From: CAVYXZ01 sp963772595
Lineage (GTDB): Bacteria; Chloroflexota; Anaerolineae; Aggregatilineales; Phototrophicaceae
Length of the DNA: 64,000 nucleotides
Reading direction: 5' to 3'
Assembly: GCA_963772595.1 (NCBI GenBank)
Contig: CAVYXZ010000010.1
Location: 62,001-126,000, forward strand
Positions 38,804 to 48,579 of this stretch are shown here, piece after piece. A program made the position numbers and the translations under genes. Numbering within the stretch: position 1 is the first letter of the stretch; each line of letters starts with the position of its first letter. The notes below the pieces were generated by a model. It was not told where the DNA came from, searched no databases, and was given only the letters and a program-made list of their open reading frames with translations.

Positions 38804-40048
38804 ATGCTTCGTAAAATGCTTTTCCTGTTTACACTGCTGACGGCGACTCTGGCATTTTCAGCCAGCACGGTTGCGGTAGCCCAGGATTCCAGCTCCTCTG
38901 ATGGCGTCTCACTTACCGTATGGGACTACTGGGTCCCACCCAGCGAAGCCAGTGATGTGTGGACTGGACTCCTCGATCAATGCGCGGCAGACATTAACGC
39001 AACCATCGATCGCGAGGCGTATCCGCGCAATGATCTGATTACGAAGGTGTTGCTCGCCGCACAGCAGCAGCAGCTCCCGGACATCCTTGCGGTGGACAAC
39101 CCGGACTTGCAGCAGGTGGCAAGCACTGGCGCACTGGCGCCGCTCACGGATTACGGCGTAGATCTGGAGGGCTTATACCCGAATTTGATCGACGCAGGCT
39201 CGTTGGACGGTACGGTATATGGCATTGCCCCCGGCATCAACGGCATGGCTCTGTTCTACAACGTGGATATGCTGGACGCGGCAGGGGTTGAGCCTCCGAC
39301 CACCTGGGCCGAGGTGAAGGATGCAGCGAGCAAGCTCACCAGCGATGGGGTGTACGGTATCGCCTTCTCCGCTGTGGCAACTGAAGAAGGGTCCTGGCAG
39401 TTTGAACCCTGGTTCTGGGGCGCTGGCGCTGACCTGACCAAGCTCAACTCACCGGAAGGTATTCAGGCGCTGCAATTCTGGACCGACCTGGTGGACAGCG
39501 GCTCCGCGTCCAGGTCCGTGGTGACCTGGTCCCAGGGTGACGTAAACGACCAATTCATGGCTGGCAATGCCGCGATGATGCAGAATGGTGTCTGGAACGT
39601 GGCCGCGCTTGATGCCTCCGGCATGAACTACGCTGTCGTGCCGATTCCCATGCCGGATGGCGGCGCAGCCCCAGGCCCGATGGGCGGGGAAGTGCTGGCG
39701 ATCCCCAACAGTGGTGACCAGGCCAAAATGGAGGCCGCCGGACAGATGGTCAACTGCCTGTTGTCCGACGACAGTATGCGCACCTGGGCTGAACAGCACG
39801 CCTATATCCCCGCGCGGGAGACGCTGGCCGAACAGATCGCGGCGGACAACCCGATCATGAAATCCTTTGTGGACGCGGCTGCTGCGGAACGCGCGCGTAC
39901 TGGCCCGCCCGCTAACCTGGGCCCCGACTACAGCAAAGTGTCTCAGCCCTTGTGGAACGCGATTCAAGCAGCCCTGACGGGCGCCAAGACGCCAGAACAA
40001 GCCCTGGCCGATGCTCAACAGCAGGCTGAGAGCGCAATGAATGAATGA
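38804..40048 (+). CDS. Sugar ABC transporter substrate-binding protein
   Basis: Extracytoplasmic CUT1 binding protein of about 414 residues. A Sec signal MLRKMLFLFTLLTATLAF with cleavage near AVAQ-DS precedes the mature start VSLTVWDYWVPP. Typical inner motifs are LPDILAVDNPDL, GINGMALFYNVDML and the hinge segment EPPTTWAEVKDAA. The ATG at 38804 sits 4-8 bp after GGAGAGAAAG; a TTG at 38792 is in frame but lacks a site. Its stop overlaps the next gene by 8 bp. The sugar is unknown; the GH31 enzyme in the operon suggests an alpha-linked oligosaccharide. Confidence 0.92.
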   Translation: MLRKMLFLFTLLTATLAFSASTVAVAQDSSSSDGVSLTVWDYWVPPSEASDVWTGLLDQCAADINATIDREAYPRNDLITKVLLAAQQQQLPDILAVDNPDLQQVASTGALAPLTDYGVDLEGLYPNLIDAGSLDGTVYGIAPGINGMALFYNVDMLDAAGVEPPTTWAEVKDAASKLTSDGVYGIAFSAVATEEGSWQFEPWFWGAGADLTKLNSPEGIQALQFWTDLVDSGSASRSVVTWSQGDVNDQFMAGNAAMMQNGVWNVAALDASGMNYAVVPIPMPDGGAAPGPMGGEVLAIPNSGDQAKMEAAGQMVNCLLSDDSMRTWAEQHAYIPARETLAEQIAADNPIMKSFVDAAAAERARTGPPANLGPDYSKVSQPLWNAIQAALTGAKTPEQALADAQQQAESAMNE

Positions 40049-41018
40049 TAAGCAACGAAAAAGCCCATCAAACGGCTCTATCGTTCGTGGTGCGGCGGCA
40101 GTTGCCGCTGCACCCGCTCTTCCCACTGTCTTTAGCTGGCGGCGGCGGCATCAACTGATCGGCCTGCTCTTCTTGCTGCCTGCTGTCATCTATGTGGCGA
40201 TCTTCTACGTCTATCCGATCCTGCTCAACGTCGGTATGAGTTTGACGCGCTATACAGCCAAGTCATTCGTCACCGGTGAGGCTCCCTTCGTCGGTCTCAA
40301 CAACTTCAACCGCATGTTCAGCAATCCGGATTTCATGGTGGCTCTGCAGAACACGCTGGTATTTACCCTGGGATCGCTCACGTTCCAGTTTATCTTCGGT
40401 CTGGCGCTCGCGATTTTTTTTAATCAAAAGTTTCCTTTGCGCGGTATCCTGCGCAGTCTATTTCTGCTGCCCTGGTTGGCCCCCATCCTGGTGTCCGGGG
40501 CAATCTGGGTGCGCCTTTATGATCTGGACTATGGCGTAATCAACTATATTCTGCGCTCCCTGGGCCTGATCGAGCGACCGCTGGCCTGGCTGATCGATCC
40601 TCATCTGGCGCCTTTATCGGTGCTCATCGCCAACGTCTGGATTGGGATACCCTTCAATATGGTCATCCTCTATGGAGGCTTACAGAATATTCCTGATACT
40701 CTCTACGAAGCCGCGATGATTGACGGTGCCAGCCCCTGGCAGAAGTTCCGCTACGTGACCTGGCCGCTGCTGCGCCCTGTCTCGACGGTGGTGCTGCTGC
40801 TCGGACTCATCTACACGTTGAAGGTATTCGATGTGATTATGTCCATCACACGGGGTGGCCCAGCGAATGTGAGCCAGACCCTGAATACCTGGGCCTACAG
40901 CCTCTCGTTCACCAATCTTGACTTTGGCCTGGGGGCGGCAGCGGGCGATATCCTGATGCTGGTGGTGTTGGCCTTCGGCCTGATCTATTTGCGCTACGCC
41001 GCGAGGGAGGAGCGATGA
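40041..41018 (+). CDS. Carbohydrate ABC transporter permease, MalF type
   Basis: A 325-residue membrane protein with a helix at LIGLLFLLPAVIYVAIFYVY and the EAA loop EAAMIDGASPWQKFRYVTWP. It overlaps the binding-protein gene by 8 bp and the second permease by 4 bp (ATGA), so the three are translated as one unit. As in the other two sugar loci of the window, no ATPase gene is present. Confidence 0.93.
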   Translation: MNDKQRKSPSNGSIVRGAAAVAAAPALPTVFSWRRRHQLIGLLFLLPAVIYVAIFYVYPILLNVGMSLTRYTAKSFVTGEAPFVGLNNFNRMFSNPDFMVALQNTLVFTLGSLTFQFIFGLALAIFFNQKFPLRGILRSLFLLPWLAPILVSGAIWVRLYDLDYGVINYILRSLGLIERPLAWLIDPHLAPLSVLIANVWIGIPFNMVILYGGLQNIPDTLYEAAMIDGASPWQKFRYVTWPLLRPVSTVVLLLGLIYTLKVFDVIMSITRGGPANVSQTLNTWAYSLSFTNLDFGLGAAAGDILMLVVLAFGLIYLRYAAREER

Positions 41019-41878
41019 GCACACTGGTTGCAGGTGTTCCCCAGGACAAACGCAGATACACAGCGAAGTTCAGGCAGTTGCTCATGACCTTGATTGCACT
41101 GCTGCTTACGGCCCTTTTCCTTTTTCCCTTTTACCTGATCCTGGAATCCTCGCTGATGGCACAGACGGACGTGCTGCGCTATCCTCCGCCTTTCGTCCCT
41201 CCACAGATCACCCTCGAAGGCTACAACGTTGCGTTGACCACATCAGCGCAGTATATCCGCAGCAGTATGATTTACGGCTTCGGCACGATACTGGTCACAA
41301 TGCTCATCGCTACTCCGGCGGCTTACGCCCTGGCACGACTTCGATCCAGGATTGGACTCTTCCTACTCATCGCCCTGATCCTGGCCCAGATGGCTCCGGG
41401 CTTTGTGGTGGCGAACTCGCTGTACGCCATGTTTAGCCGGCTGAAGATGATTAATACCTATGCCGCCGTCATCCTGGCAGACTCGACCGCCGCCGTGCCT
41501 TTTGCCATTATCATCATGCGCGCGTTTATGTTGAGCATTCCGAGTGAACTTTCAGAAGCGGCCCTGGTGGATGGTGCCGGGCACTGGAGAATTTTCTGGT
41601 CTATCGTGGTTCCGATCAGCCGTACAGCGATCATCACCGCAGCTTTGTTCTCGTTCCTGGCTGGCTGGGGAGATTTTCTCTTTGCGCTCACGCTCACTAA
41701 CGGTGGTGAGTTGACACCAATCACTGTCGGCATCTACCGTTACATCGGAACGTACTCTGTGGATTGGCCCGCGATTATGGCGACGGCGACCATCGCCACC
41801 ATTCCAGCCATTATTCTGCTGGCTTTCGCCCAGCGTTATATCGCAGCGGGGCTTACGGCGGGCGCGGTCAAGGAATAG
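41015..41878 (+). CDS. Carbohydrate ABC transporter permease, MalG type
   Basis: A 287-residue partner permease. The EAA loop is SEAALVDGAGHWRIFWSIVV and the C-terminus RYIAAGLTAGAVKE fits MalG-type proteins. Six hydrophobic segments are visible. The GH31 gene follows after 77 bp. Together with its two upstream neighbours it forms a CUT1 importer lacking only the shared ATPase. Confidence 0.93.
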   Translation: MSTLVAGVPQDKRRYTAKFRQLLMTLIALLLTALFLFPFYLILESSLMAQTDVLRYPPPFVPPQITLEGYNVALTTSAQYIRSSMIYGFGTILVTMLIATPAAYALARLRSRIGLFLLIALILAQMAPGFVVANSLYAMFSRLKMINTYAAVILADSTAAVPFAIIIMRAFMLSIPSELSEAALVDGAGHWRIFWSIVVPISRTAIITAALFSFLAGWGDFLFALTLTNGGELTPITVGIYRYIGTYSVDWPAIMATATIATIPAIILLAFAQRYIAAGLTAGAVKE

Positions 41879-41955
41879 TCCAGCAAAACCATAATGAGAA
41901 CGATCTGAACATATCAAAAGACATTGATGAGATTTCAAACCAGGAAGGTTTCAAG

Positions 41956-43959
41956 ATGGAACTTCGTCTTTCTGCTGACAACAATACTCTCTACTGGAGC
42001 CTGAAGGGGGAGATACTGAAGCTTGAACCCTGGGGGCCGGACGGCGTTCGCGTCCGCGCGACCAATCTGCGGGATTTCCCCGATATTCCCGGCGCATTGA
42101 TCGACACCCTACCTGCCGCTGGCGCAGCGGTCACGGTCGAGGATGATAAGGGCATCCTGACCAACGGCAAACTGCGAGCTGAGATCTGGCCGGATGGCAC
42201 CCTGCATTTCTACAACGCATTCACCGGTGCCCTGCTGCTGGAGGAGCCAGAACCGATTTTCAATAAGCCGCCTGCGCGCTGGTATCGTCCGCTCCACAGC
42301 AATCTGTCGAAGGTCGATGTGCATTTCCGCGCGCAGGCCGGGGAACGTATTTACGGCCTGGGCCAGCACCAGCACGGTCTGCTGGATAACAAGGGCAGTG
42401 TAATCGACCTGGAACAGCGCAATACAGAGGTCTGCATTCCCTTCTACATCTCCAGCCTGGGTTACGGCTTCCTCTGGAACAACCCTGGTGTCGGGCGGGT
42501 GGAGCTTGGCACGAACATGACTCGCTGGGTGATGGAGGGCACGCGCGGCATTGACTACTACATTACAGCTGGCGATTCGCCTGCCGAAATCCTGGAGAAG
42601 TACATCGACGCGACCGGTCATCCGCCGCTCCTGCCGGATTTTGCATTGGGATTCTGGCAGTGCAAGCTGCGCTACCGCACCCAGGAAGAACTGCTGAACG
42701 TCGTCCGCGAGTACAAGAAACGTGATCTGCCGCTGGCGGTCATCGTTTCGGACTATTTCCACTGGCATATGATGGGCGATTGGGCGATGGACCCGCGCGA
42801 CTGGCCCGACCCGGCGGGGATGATGAAAGAACTCAAGGACATGGGGGTGGAACTGATGGTGTCCATCTGGCCCACCGTCAACCCCACCAACCCCGTCTAT
42901 AACGAAATGGCCGAGCGTGGGTTTTTGGCCCAGACCGTTCACGGTGTTCACGCGCATATCGCAATCGCGGACACCACGCCGGAGGGCGTTTCGATGTGTG
43001 CCTTCTACGATGCGACCAACCCCGAAGCACGCGCCTTTGTCTGGGAGCGGGTCAAGAAGAATTATCTCGACTACGGCGTGCGAGTCTTCTGGCTGGATGC
43101 CGATGAACCCGAACTGATGCCGATGCACGCGGAAAACATCCGCTATGCCCTGGGCACTGGCCTGGAGGTCACCAACATCTATCCGCTGCTGCACCAGAAG
43201 GGCTTCTATGATGGGATGCAGGCGGCGGGTCAGGATGAGGTCATTAACCTCTCGCGCTCGGCCTGGGCTGGCAGCCAGCGCTATGGCGCGGCGGTCTGGT
43301 CAGGGGATATTCGCTCACGCTTCGATATTCTCCGGGATCAAATCCCCGCCGGGCTGAATATTGCCATGAGCGGCATCCCCTGGTGGACGACCGACATCGG
43401 CGGCTTCATGGAAGGCGACATTCGTACCGACTATTTCAAAGAGCTGGTCGTGCGCTGGTTCCAGTACGGCGTTTTCTGCCCCTTGTTCCGTCTGCACGGG
43501 GTACGCTTGCCTCTCAATGGGCTGTACGGCGCACAGTCGAGCGGGGCAGATAATGAGGTCTGGTCATTTGGTGAGCCGGCCTACACGATTATCCGCAGCC
43601 TGCTCTTGCTGCGCGAAGAACTCAAACCTTATTTGCGCGATCTTAACCAGGCAGCGCACGCTCATGGGACACCGCCCATGCGCCCGCTGTACTACGACTT
43701 TCCTGAGGATATTTCCGCTGCTAACCTGGCCGACGAATTCATGCTCGGCCCGGATTTACTTGTCGCACCGGTGACAGAGCAGGGTGCGACTTCGCGCAGT
43801 GTCTATCTCCCGGAGGGACCGCTGTGGGTAGACGCCTGGACTGGTGAGGAATATCAGGGTGGGCAGCACTTGCAGGCTGAAGCGCCGCTGGAGCGGATTC
43901 CGGTCTACTGGCGCAAAGGCAGCCGGTTCGCTTTCCGGTTCCAATCCACCGAGCGATAA
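41956..43959 (+). CDS. GH31 alpha-glycosidase (alpha-xylosidase/alpha-glucosidase)
   Basis: Retaining alpha-glycosidase of 667 residues, cytoplasmic (no signal). The nucleophile Asp lies in RVFWLDADEPE and the acid/base Asp in AAVWSGDI. The segment LPLAVIVSDYFHWHMMGDWA is characteristic of the YicI-like branch, which favours alpha-xylosides such as isoprimeverose, though alpha-glucosides cannot be excluded. The ATG at 41956 has AGGAAGG upstream; longer frames run into the permease. It degrades the sugar imported by the three proteins encoded before it and is under the same LacI operator. An ACCGTC-tct-GACGGT hairpin (43995-44009) follows the gene but has no T-run. Confidence 0.9.
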   Translation: MELRLSADNNTLYWSLKGEILKLEPWGPDGVRVRATNLRDFPDIPGALIDTLPAAGAAVTVEDDKGILTNGKLRAEIWPDGTLHFYNAFTGALLLEEPEPIFNKPPARWYRPLHSNLSKVDVHFRAQAGERIYGLGQHQHGLLDNKGSVIDLEQRNTEVCIPFYISSLGYGFLWNNPGVGRVELGTNMTRWVMEGTRGIDYYITAGDSPAEILEKYIDATGHPPLLPDFALGFWQCKLRYRTQEELLNVVREYKKRDLPLAVIVSDYFHWHMMGDWAMDPRDWPDPAGMMKELKDMGVELMVSIWPTVNPTNPVYNEMAERGFLAQTVHGVHAHIAIADTTPEGVSMCAFYDATNPEARAFVWERVKKNYLDYGVRVFWLDADEPELMPMHAENIRYALGTGLEVTNIYPLLHQKGFYDGMQAAGQDEVINLSRSAWAGSQRYGAAVWSGDIRSRFDILRDQIPAGLNIAMSGIPWWTTDIGGFMEGDIRTDYFKELVVRWFQYGVFCPLFRLHGVRLPLNGLYGAQSSGADNEVWSFGEPAYTIIRSLLLLREELKPYLRDLNQAAHAHGTPPMRPLYYDFPEDISAANLADEFMLGPDLLVAPVTEQGATSRSVYLPEGPLWVDAWTGEEYQGGQHLQAEAPLERIPVYWRKGSRFAFRFQSTER

Positions 43960-44073
43960 TTTTGAGCATGGGAACCCAAGACTAACGCCAAAATACCGTC
44001 TCTGACGGTACCGTCTTAAGATTGATCTACATAGGGTTGCAGTTCAGTCGGTGACTCAAAAAAGGGATTCATT

Positions 44074-44113
44074 ACGCGGGTCCGACCTTGCATTGATCCC
44101 GCACGGACTACGC
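44074..44113 (+). repeat. Dispersed repeat, copy A
   Basis: ACGCGGGTCCGACCTTGCAT then TGATCCCGCACGGACTACG. About 75-80 percent alike to copies near 51545 and 59200; TGATCCCGCAC is identical in all three. It lies in the 233-bp gap between the GH31 gene and the LuxR-type regulator, where no gene is seen. Confidence 0.55.
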
Positions 44114-44192
44114 TATTTTGCCCCGAAAGGCCGAGTATCAACAGGTGGTCAGGGCGCTGTTGTCTCGCGTCACAATTCGGTAGAATACATCC

Positions 44193-46814
44193 ATGATACC
44201 GCAAATTCTCACCACGAAACTCTATACCCCTGTGCCGCGCTCCGGTGCGGTGCCGCGCCCGCGCCTGATCGACCACTTGAACGCTGGCTTGCACGGCAAA
44301 CTGACCCTTGTCTCCGCACCTGCAGGATTCGGCAAGACGACGCTGGTCACGGAATGGAATGCTGAGGGTAAGCGACCCACAGCGTGGCTCTCGCTGGATG
44401 ACGGTGACAACGACCCGGTTCGCTTCCTGACGTATGTCATCGCCGCGCTGCAAACCATTGAGCCAGACATTGGCGCGGGCGCCCTGAAATTGCTCGCAGC
44501 GCCGCAGCCACCGCCAATCGATTCGCTGTTGACACTATTGCTCAACGAAATTGCGACAATTTCACAAGATTTTGTGCTGGTACTGGACGATTATCATGTC
44601 CTCGACAGCCAGGAGATTGACACGGCGCTGGCATTTCTCATCGACAACCAGCCGCCACAGATACATCTGGTTATCACCACCCGCGAAGACCCTCGCCTGC
44701 CACTGGCTCGTCTGCGGGCGCGGGGACAGTTGACCGAACTTCGCGCCGCTGACCTGCGTTTCACAAAAGACGAAGCGGCTGAGTTTCTCAACCGAGCTAT
44801 GGGGCTGGGGCTGTCGGCGGAAGATATTGCCGCATTGGAGCAACGAACCGAAGGTTGGATCGCCGGGCTGCAACTGGCTGCGATTTCGATGCGGGGACAG
44901 CAAGATACACATCAGTTTGTGCAGTCATTTACCGGCAGCCATCATTTTGTGCTGGATTACCTGGTCGAGGAAGTCCTACACCAGCAGTCCGAAAGCGTTC
45001 AGACTTTCCTGCTGCGTACCTCCATCCTTGACCGTCTCTGCGGTCCACTTTGCGATGCCATTCTGGCAGACTCTCTTGTTTCCGGGCAGGAGACCCTGGA
45101 ATGCGTCGAACAGGCCAACCTGTTCCTCGTCCCCCTGGACAACGAACGGCGATGGTATCGCTATCATCATCTCTTCGCAGATTTGCTGCGGCAGCGATTG
45201 CAGCAGCGACAAGAGGACGTGACAGAATTACACAGTCGGGCCAGCCTGTGGTATGAAGCCGAAGGCCTGGAGCTGGAAGCCTTTCATCATGCGGCGGCGG
45301 CCCAAGATATTGAGCGCGCTGAGCGTTTACTCGAAGGTGATGAGATGCCGCTCGTTTTTCGGGGCATCGTGACACCGATATTGAACTGGCTGAATGCTTT
45401 GCCAGTGACGATACTGGATGCCAGACCCACGTTATGGGTGTGGTCTGCACACGCATCAGCCTTTATCGGTCAATCAGACGTTATCGAACAGAAATTACAG
45501 GCGGCTGAAGCAGCCCTGCAAAGCGGGGTCTTAGATGACCGAAGCCGAGACCTGGTCGGCCACATTGCGTCCATCCGGGCGATGCAAGCGATCCCTCGTA
45601 ACCAGGTAGACATTCTCCTGGCTCAATCGCGCCGTGCCCTGGAGTATCTGCACCCCGACAACCTGCCTATCCGCATGACCGCAACATGGACACTGGGCTA
45701 TGCCTACCAGTCCCAGGGAGATCGTGCCTCGGCAATTCAAGCGTATACCGATACTCTGGCGATCAGCCAGGCATCCGGGAATTTCATGAATACACTGGCG
45801 GCTGCAACCTGTCTGGGCCAGGTACAGGAATCAGAGAATCGGCTTCATCTGGCAGCGGAGAACTATCGGCATGTGCTCCGCCTGGTCGGCGATCCCCCAC
45901 TGCCGTATGCCTGTGAAGCCTATCTTGGCCTGGCCCGACTGTATTACCAATGGAATGACCTGGATACCGCCCAACAGTATGGGCAGCAGAGCGCCCAACT
46001 GGCACAGCACATCGAAAACATCGACACACCAGCGGTTGCCTGGATGTTTCTCGCCCGTCTGAAACTGGCTCAGGGTGATCTGGCTGGTGCGGCGGCTATG
46101 CTAGCTGAGGCCGAAGCCTTCGTTCGCCAGCGTAACTTCGCTCATCTGATGCCAGAGATCGTGGACGCACAGGTACTGACTCTGCTTTTCCAGGATAATC
46201 TGGTGGCTGCCGCGCATCTGGCCCAGACGCAGGAACGGCCCATGAGTCAGGCGCGGGTATGCTTGGCCCAGGACGATCCGCCCGCAGCGATGGCCCTGCT
46301 GGAGCCGTTGTATCAGGAGGCGCAGACGAAAAACTGGGCAGACAACCGGCTCAAGGTGACGCTGCTGCAAGCCCTTGCGCAGCAAGCATTGGGCGACACA
46401 GAGCAGGCGCTGCATCTGTTGGCTGAGGCCCTGGCGATGGCCGCGCCGGACGGCTTTATCCGTGTCTTTGTCGATGAAGGAATCCCGATGGCCCGCTTGT
46501 TATCCGTGGCCGCTGCGCGTGGGATGATGCCGGACTATGTTACCAGGCTGCTGGCTGCATTTGACAGTGAACAACAGCCTGCAAGGGAATCACCGCGCCT
46601 GGCCGCTGCCCAGCCTCTGCTGGACACGTTGAGTGAACGTGAACTGGAAATCCTCCAACTCGTGGCGCAGGGACTCTCGAATCGGGAGATCAGCGAGCGA
46701 CTCTACCTCGCCCTGGATACCGTCAAAGGGCACAACCGCAGAATCTTCGCCAAGCTTCAGGTCCAGCGGCGCACCGAGGCCGTCGCCCGCGCCCGCGAGT
46801 TGGGCCTTTTGTAG
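44193..46814 (+). CDS. MalT-type LuxR-family transcriptional regulator
   Basis: An 873-residue STAND-type ATPase regulator. The P-loop is SAPAGFGKTTL (residues 41-51), Walker B is FVLVLDDYHVLD, the winged-helix and arm region follow (HHLFADLLRQRL), then roughly ten TPR-like repeats, and a C-terminal LuxR helix-turn-helix (LSERELEILQLVAQGLSNRE, then LALDTVKGHNRRIFAKLQV). Such proteins bind a small ligand, oligomerise with ATP and activate transcription. The target is unknown; the small genes and the oxidoreductase directly downstream are the obvious candidates. The gene is intact although flanked by a repeat copy. Confidence 0.93.
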   Translation: MIPQILTTKLYTPVPRSGAVPRPRLIDHLNAGLHGKLTLVSAPAGFGKTTLVTEWNAEGKRPTAWLSLDDGDNDPVRFLTYVIAALQTIEPDIGAGALKLLAAPQPPPIDSLLTLLLNEIATISQDFVLVLDDYHVLDSQEIDTALAFLIDNQPPQIHLVITTREDPRLPLARLRARGQLTELRAADLRFTKDEAAEFLNRAMGLGLSAEDIAALEQRTEGWIAGLQLAAISMRGQQDTHQFVQSFTGSHHFVLDYLVEEVLHQQSESVQTFLLRTSILDRLCGPLCDAILADSLVSGQETLECVEQANLFLVPLDNERRWYRYHHLFADLLRQRLQQRQEDVTELHSRASLWYEAEGLELEAFHHAAAAQDIERAERLLEGDEMPLVFRGIVTPILNWLNALPVTILDARPTLWVWSAHASAFIGQSDVIEQKLQAAEAALQSGVLDDRSRDLVGHIASIRAMQAIPRNQVDILLAQSRRALEYLHPDNLPIRMTATWTLGYAYQSQGDRASAIQAYTDTLAISQASGNFMNTLAAATCLGQVQESENRLHLAAENYRHVLRLVGDPPLPYACEAYLGLARLYYQWNDLDTAQQYGQQSAQLAQHIENIDTPAVAWMFLARLKLAQGDLAGAAAMLAEAEAFVRQRNFAHLMPEIVDAQVLTLLFQDNLVAAAHLAQTQERPMSQARVCLAQDDPPAAMALLEPLYQEAQTKNWADNRLKVTLLQALAQQALGDTEQALHLLAEALAMAAPDGFIRVFVDEGIPMARLLSVAAARGMMPDYVTRLLAAFDSEQQPARESPRLAAAQPLLDTLSERELEILQLVAQGLSNREISERLYLALDTVKGHNRRIFAKLQVQRRTEAVARARELGLL

Positions 46815-46928
46815 CGAGCCCTTCAACACACTTAAACAACACCCCAGACAACACTTTAGTGTCTACACGGCAACACCGCTTTGCCGATATGCTTCCTGTA
46901 CGTTGATGATGACCACAGGGACAGGCAA

Positions 46929-47174
46929 ATGGCACACCAGGATAAACCCAGCGGGAACCCGGACGAACCAGCGATCTATCAGATCAGGATCAAGGGACAT
47001 CTGGGCGCTCAGTGGGCAGACTGGTTTGAGGGCCTGAACATCACGCTGGAAGATCAGGGTGAAACGTGCTTAAGCGGCCCAGTGGTCGATCAAGCGGCAC
47101 TGCATGGTCTGCTCAAGAAAGTGCGCGACCTGGGTTTGCCTTTGATCTCAGTCAATCGCGTTGAGCCTGGCTAG
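46929..47174 (+). CDS. Small conserved-looking protein
   Basis: An 81-residue soluble protein: IYQIRIKGHLGAQWADWFEG, then DQGETCLSGPVVDQAALHGL and a basic/hydrophobic helix KKVRDLGLPLISVNRV. The pattern of a beta-strand pair plus helix recalls small proteins that often sit right after LuxR/MalT regulators in Chloroflexota; function unknown. The ATG at 46929 follows AGGGACAGGC, and the frame is open further upstream without a better start. It is 114 bp after the regulator. Confidence 0.65.
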   Translation: MAHQDKPSGNPDEPAIYQIRIKGHLGAQWADWFEGLNITLEDQGETCLSGPVVDQAALHGLLKKVRDLGLPLISVNRVEPG

Positions 47175-47223
47175 GGTGACAACTCAGCCCGCTTGCTGCG
47201 ATATTCAAGAAAAGGAGTACACA

Positions 47224-47445
47224 ATGAACGAGTTACAGAATCACCAGGAGGGACAAACGGCGAGTCCAAAGCGAGCAACTCGCAATATCGTCTTAGTCTC
47301 AGTAGCCTTTGCAGCAGCTATGCTCATTACGTCGGTCACTATCGTTGATGAGAGTACTTCTCAGACCATGAACCTGCTGCTGGTGGCACTGTGGTTTGTC
47401 CCATTCCTCTACTTCGCAAGAGCGAAAAATCAATCATCTAAGTGA
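47224..47445 (+). CDS. Small two-helix membrane protein
   Basis: A 73-residue protein with an AAAGGAG site before the ATG. A polar start (MNELQNHQEGQTASPKRATR) precedes two hydrophobic segments, IVLVSVAFAAAMLITSV and NLLLVALWFVPFLYFA, with a short basic tail. No family recognised. It lies 28 bp before the oxidoreductase gene and probably shares its transcript. Confidence 0.6.
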   Translation: MNELQNHQEGQTASPKRATRNIVLVSVAFAAAMLITSVTIVDESTSQTMNLLLVALWFVPFLYFARAKNQSSK

Positions 47446-47473
47446 CGATAAATCAAAAAAGGGAGACACACTC

Positions 47474-48454
47474 ATGAGAGCAGTGATGTACACACAATAT
47501 GGATCAGCGGATGTGCTTCAACTCAGCGAAGTCGAAAAACCTATCCCCGCCGATAACGAAGTCCTCATCAAGATCCACGCGACCACGGTTGCGTCAACGG
47601 ACGCTATTTTTCGGGCGGGCAGCGATTTCATGGCAAGACTGTTCACCGGTCTCATCAAACCCAAACCTACCATCCCAGGCGGCTCATTCGCCGGTGAGAT
47701 CGAGGCGATCGGCAAGGATGTCAGGCGCTTTCAAGTCGGGGATCAGGTTTTCGGAACGGCTGACCCAGATACAGGCGCACATGCGGAGTACCTCAACCTG
47801 GCGGAAGATCGAGCCATCGCCCTCAAACCGGAGCACATGACGTATGAAGAAGCTGTGGCGATTCATCCTGGTGCGCTGACCGCGCTGCCCAACCTGCAAG
47901 GGGCCGCCAATCTTCAGGCCGGACAGAAAATCCTCATCATCGGTGCGTCTGGTAGTATTGGGTCGAGTGCGGTCCAGCTAGCCAAGTACTTCGGCGCAGA
48001 AGTCACCGGGGTATCCAGTACGGCGAATGTGGAACTGGTAAAATCGCTGGGCGCTGATAAAGTCATCGATTACAAGAAAGACGACTACAGCCGCAGTGGG
48101 GAAACCTATGACGTCGTATTCGATACCGTAGGCAAGAGTTCGTTTGGACAGGCGAGGCGCGTCCTCAAGCCAGGCGGCCTGTATCTGACCACCATCATTT
48201 CGCCAGCCCTACTGCTACAGATGCTCTGGACCTCAAAGTTCGGCAGCAAAAAAGCAAAGATTGTCTTTGCAGGCTTACGGCCAGCAAGTGAAAAGAACGG
48301 CTATCTGGCCCTGCTGCTGGAACTGGTTGAGACGGGACGCTTCAAACCGGTTATTGATCGCCACTATCCGCTGGAACGCATCGCCGAGGCACACCGCTAT
48401 GTCGAGACGGGGCGCAAAAAGGGCAATGTGGTCATCACGGTAGCGCAATCATGA
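47474..48454 (+). CDS. NAD(P)-dependent quinone oxidoreductase (zinc-free MDR family)
   Basis: A 326-residue medium-chain dehydrogenase/reductase. The N-terminus MRAVMYTQYGSADVLQLSEV is typical of quinone oxidoreductases; the catalytic-zinc Cys-His set is absent; the cofactor fold has GASGSIGSSAVQLAKYFGA (variant GxGxxG) and DVVFDTVGKSSF. The C-terminus RYVETGRKKGNVVITV is also standard. It reduces small carbonyls or quinones with NADPH. The frame is open upstream, but the ATG at 47474 has GGGAGA before it. A strong hairpin follows at 48511. Confidence 0.9.
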   Translation: MRAVMYTQYGSADVLQLSEVEKPIPADNEVLIKIHATTVASTDAIFRAGSDFMARLFTGLIKPKPTIPGGSFAGEIEAIGKDVRRFQVGDQVFGTADPDTGAHAEYLNLAEDRAIALKPEHMTYEEAVAIHPGALTALPNLQGAANLQAGQKILIIGASGSIGSSAVQLAKYFGAEVTGVSSTANVELVKSLGADKVIDYKKDDYSRSGETYDVVFDTVGKSSFGQARRVLKPGGLYLTTIISPALLLQMLWTSKFGSKKAKIVFAGLRPASEKNGYLALLLELVETGRFKPVIDRHYPLERIAEAHRYVETGRKKGNVVITVAQS

Positions 48455-48510
48455 CGGCTGAATGACAATGAGGTCTCTTTTAGTTCTTCCGCCGAAAAAC
48501 TAAGTCAAGC

Positions 48511-48541
48511 TCAATACCCTCGCAAAAAACGAGGGTATTGA
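48511..48541. terminator. Strong hairpin between oxidoreductase and beta-lactamase-like gene
   Basis: TCAATACCCTCG pairs perfectly with CGAGGGTATTGA (12 bp) around a 7-nt A-rich loop. There is no T-run on either side, so it may be a factor-dependent terminator, an mRNA hairpin or a protein-binding palindrome. Confidence 0.5.
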
Positions 48542-48579
48542 CAATACAGCAACCGGGTATTCATCTAAGGAGCATTCTC

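Noticed and set aside
42109..43194. 361-codon minus-strand frame inside the GH31 gene
   Set aside because: Antisense shadow; the GH31 catalytic motifs lie in the plus frame.
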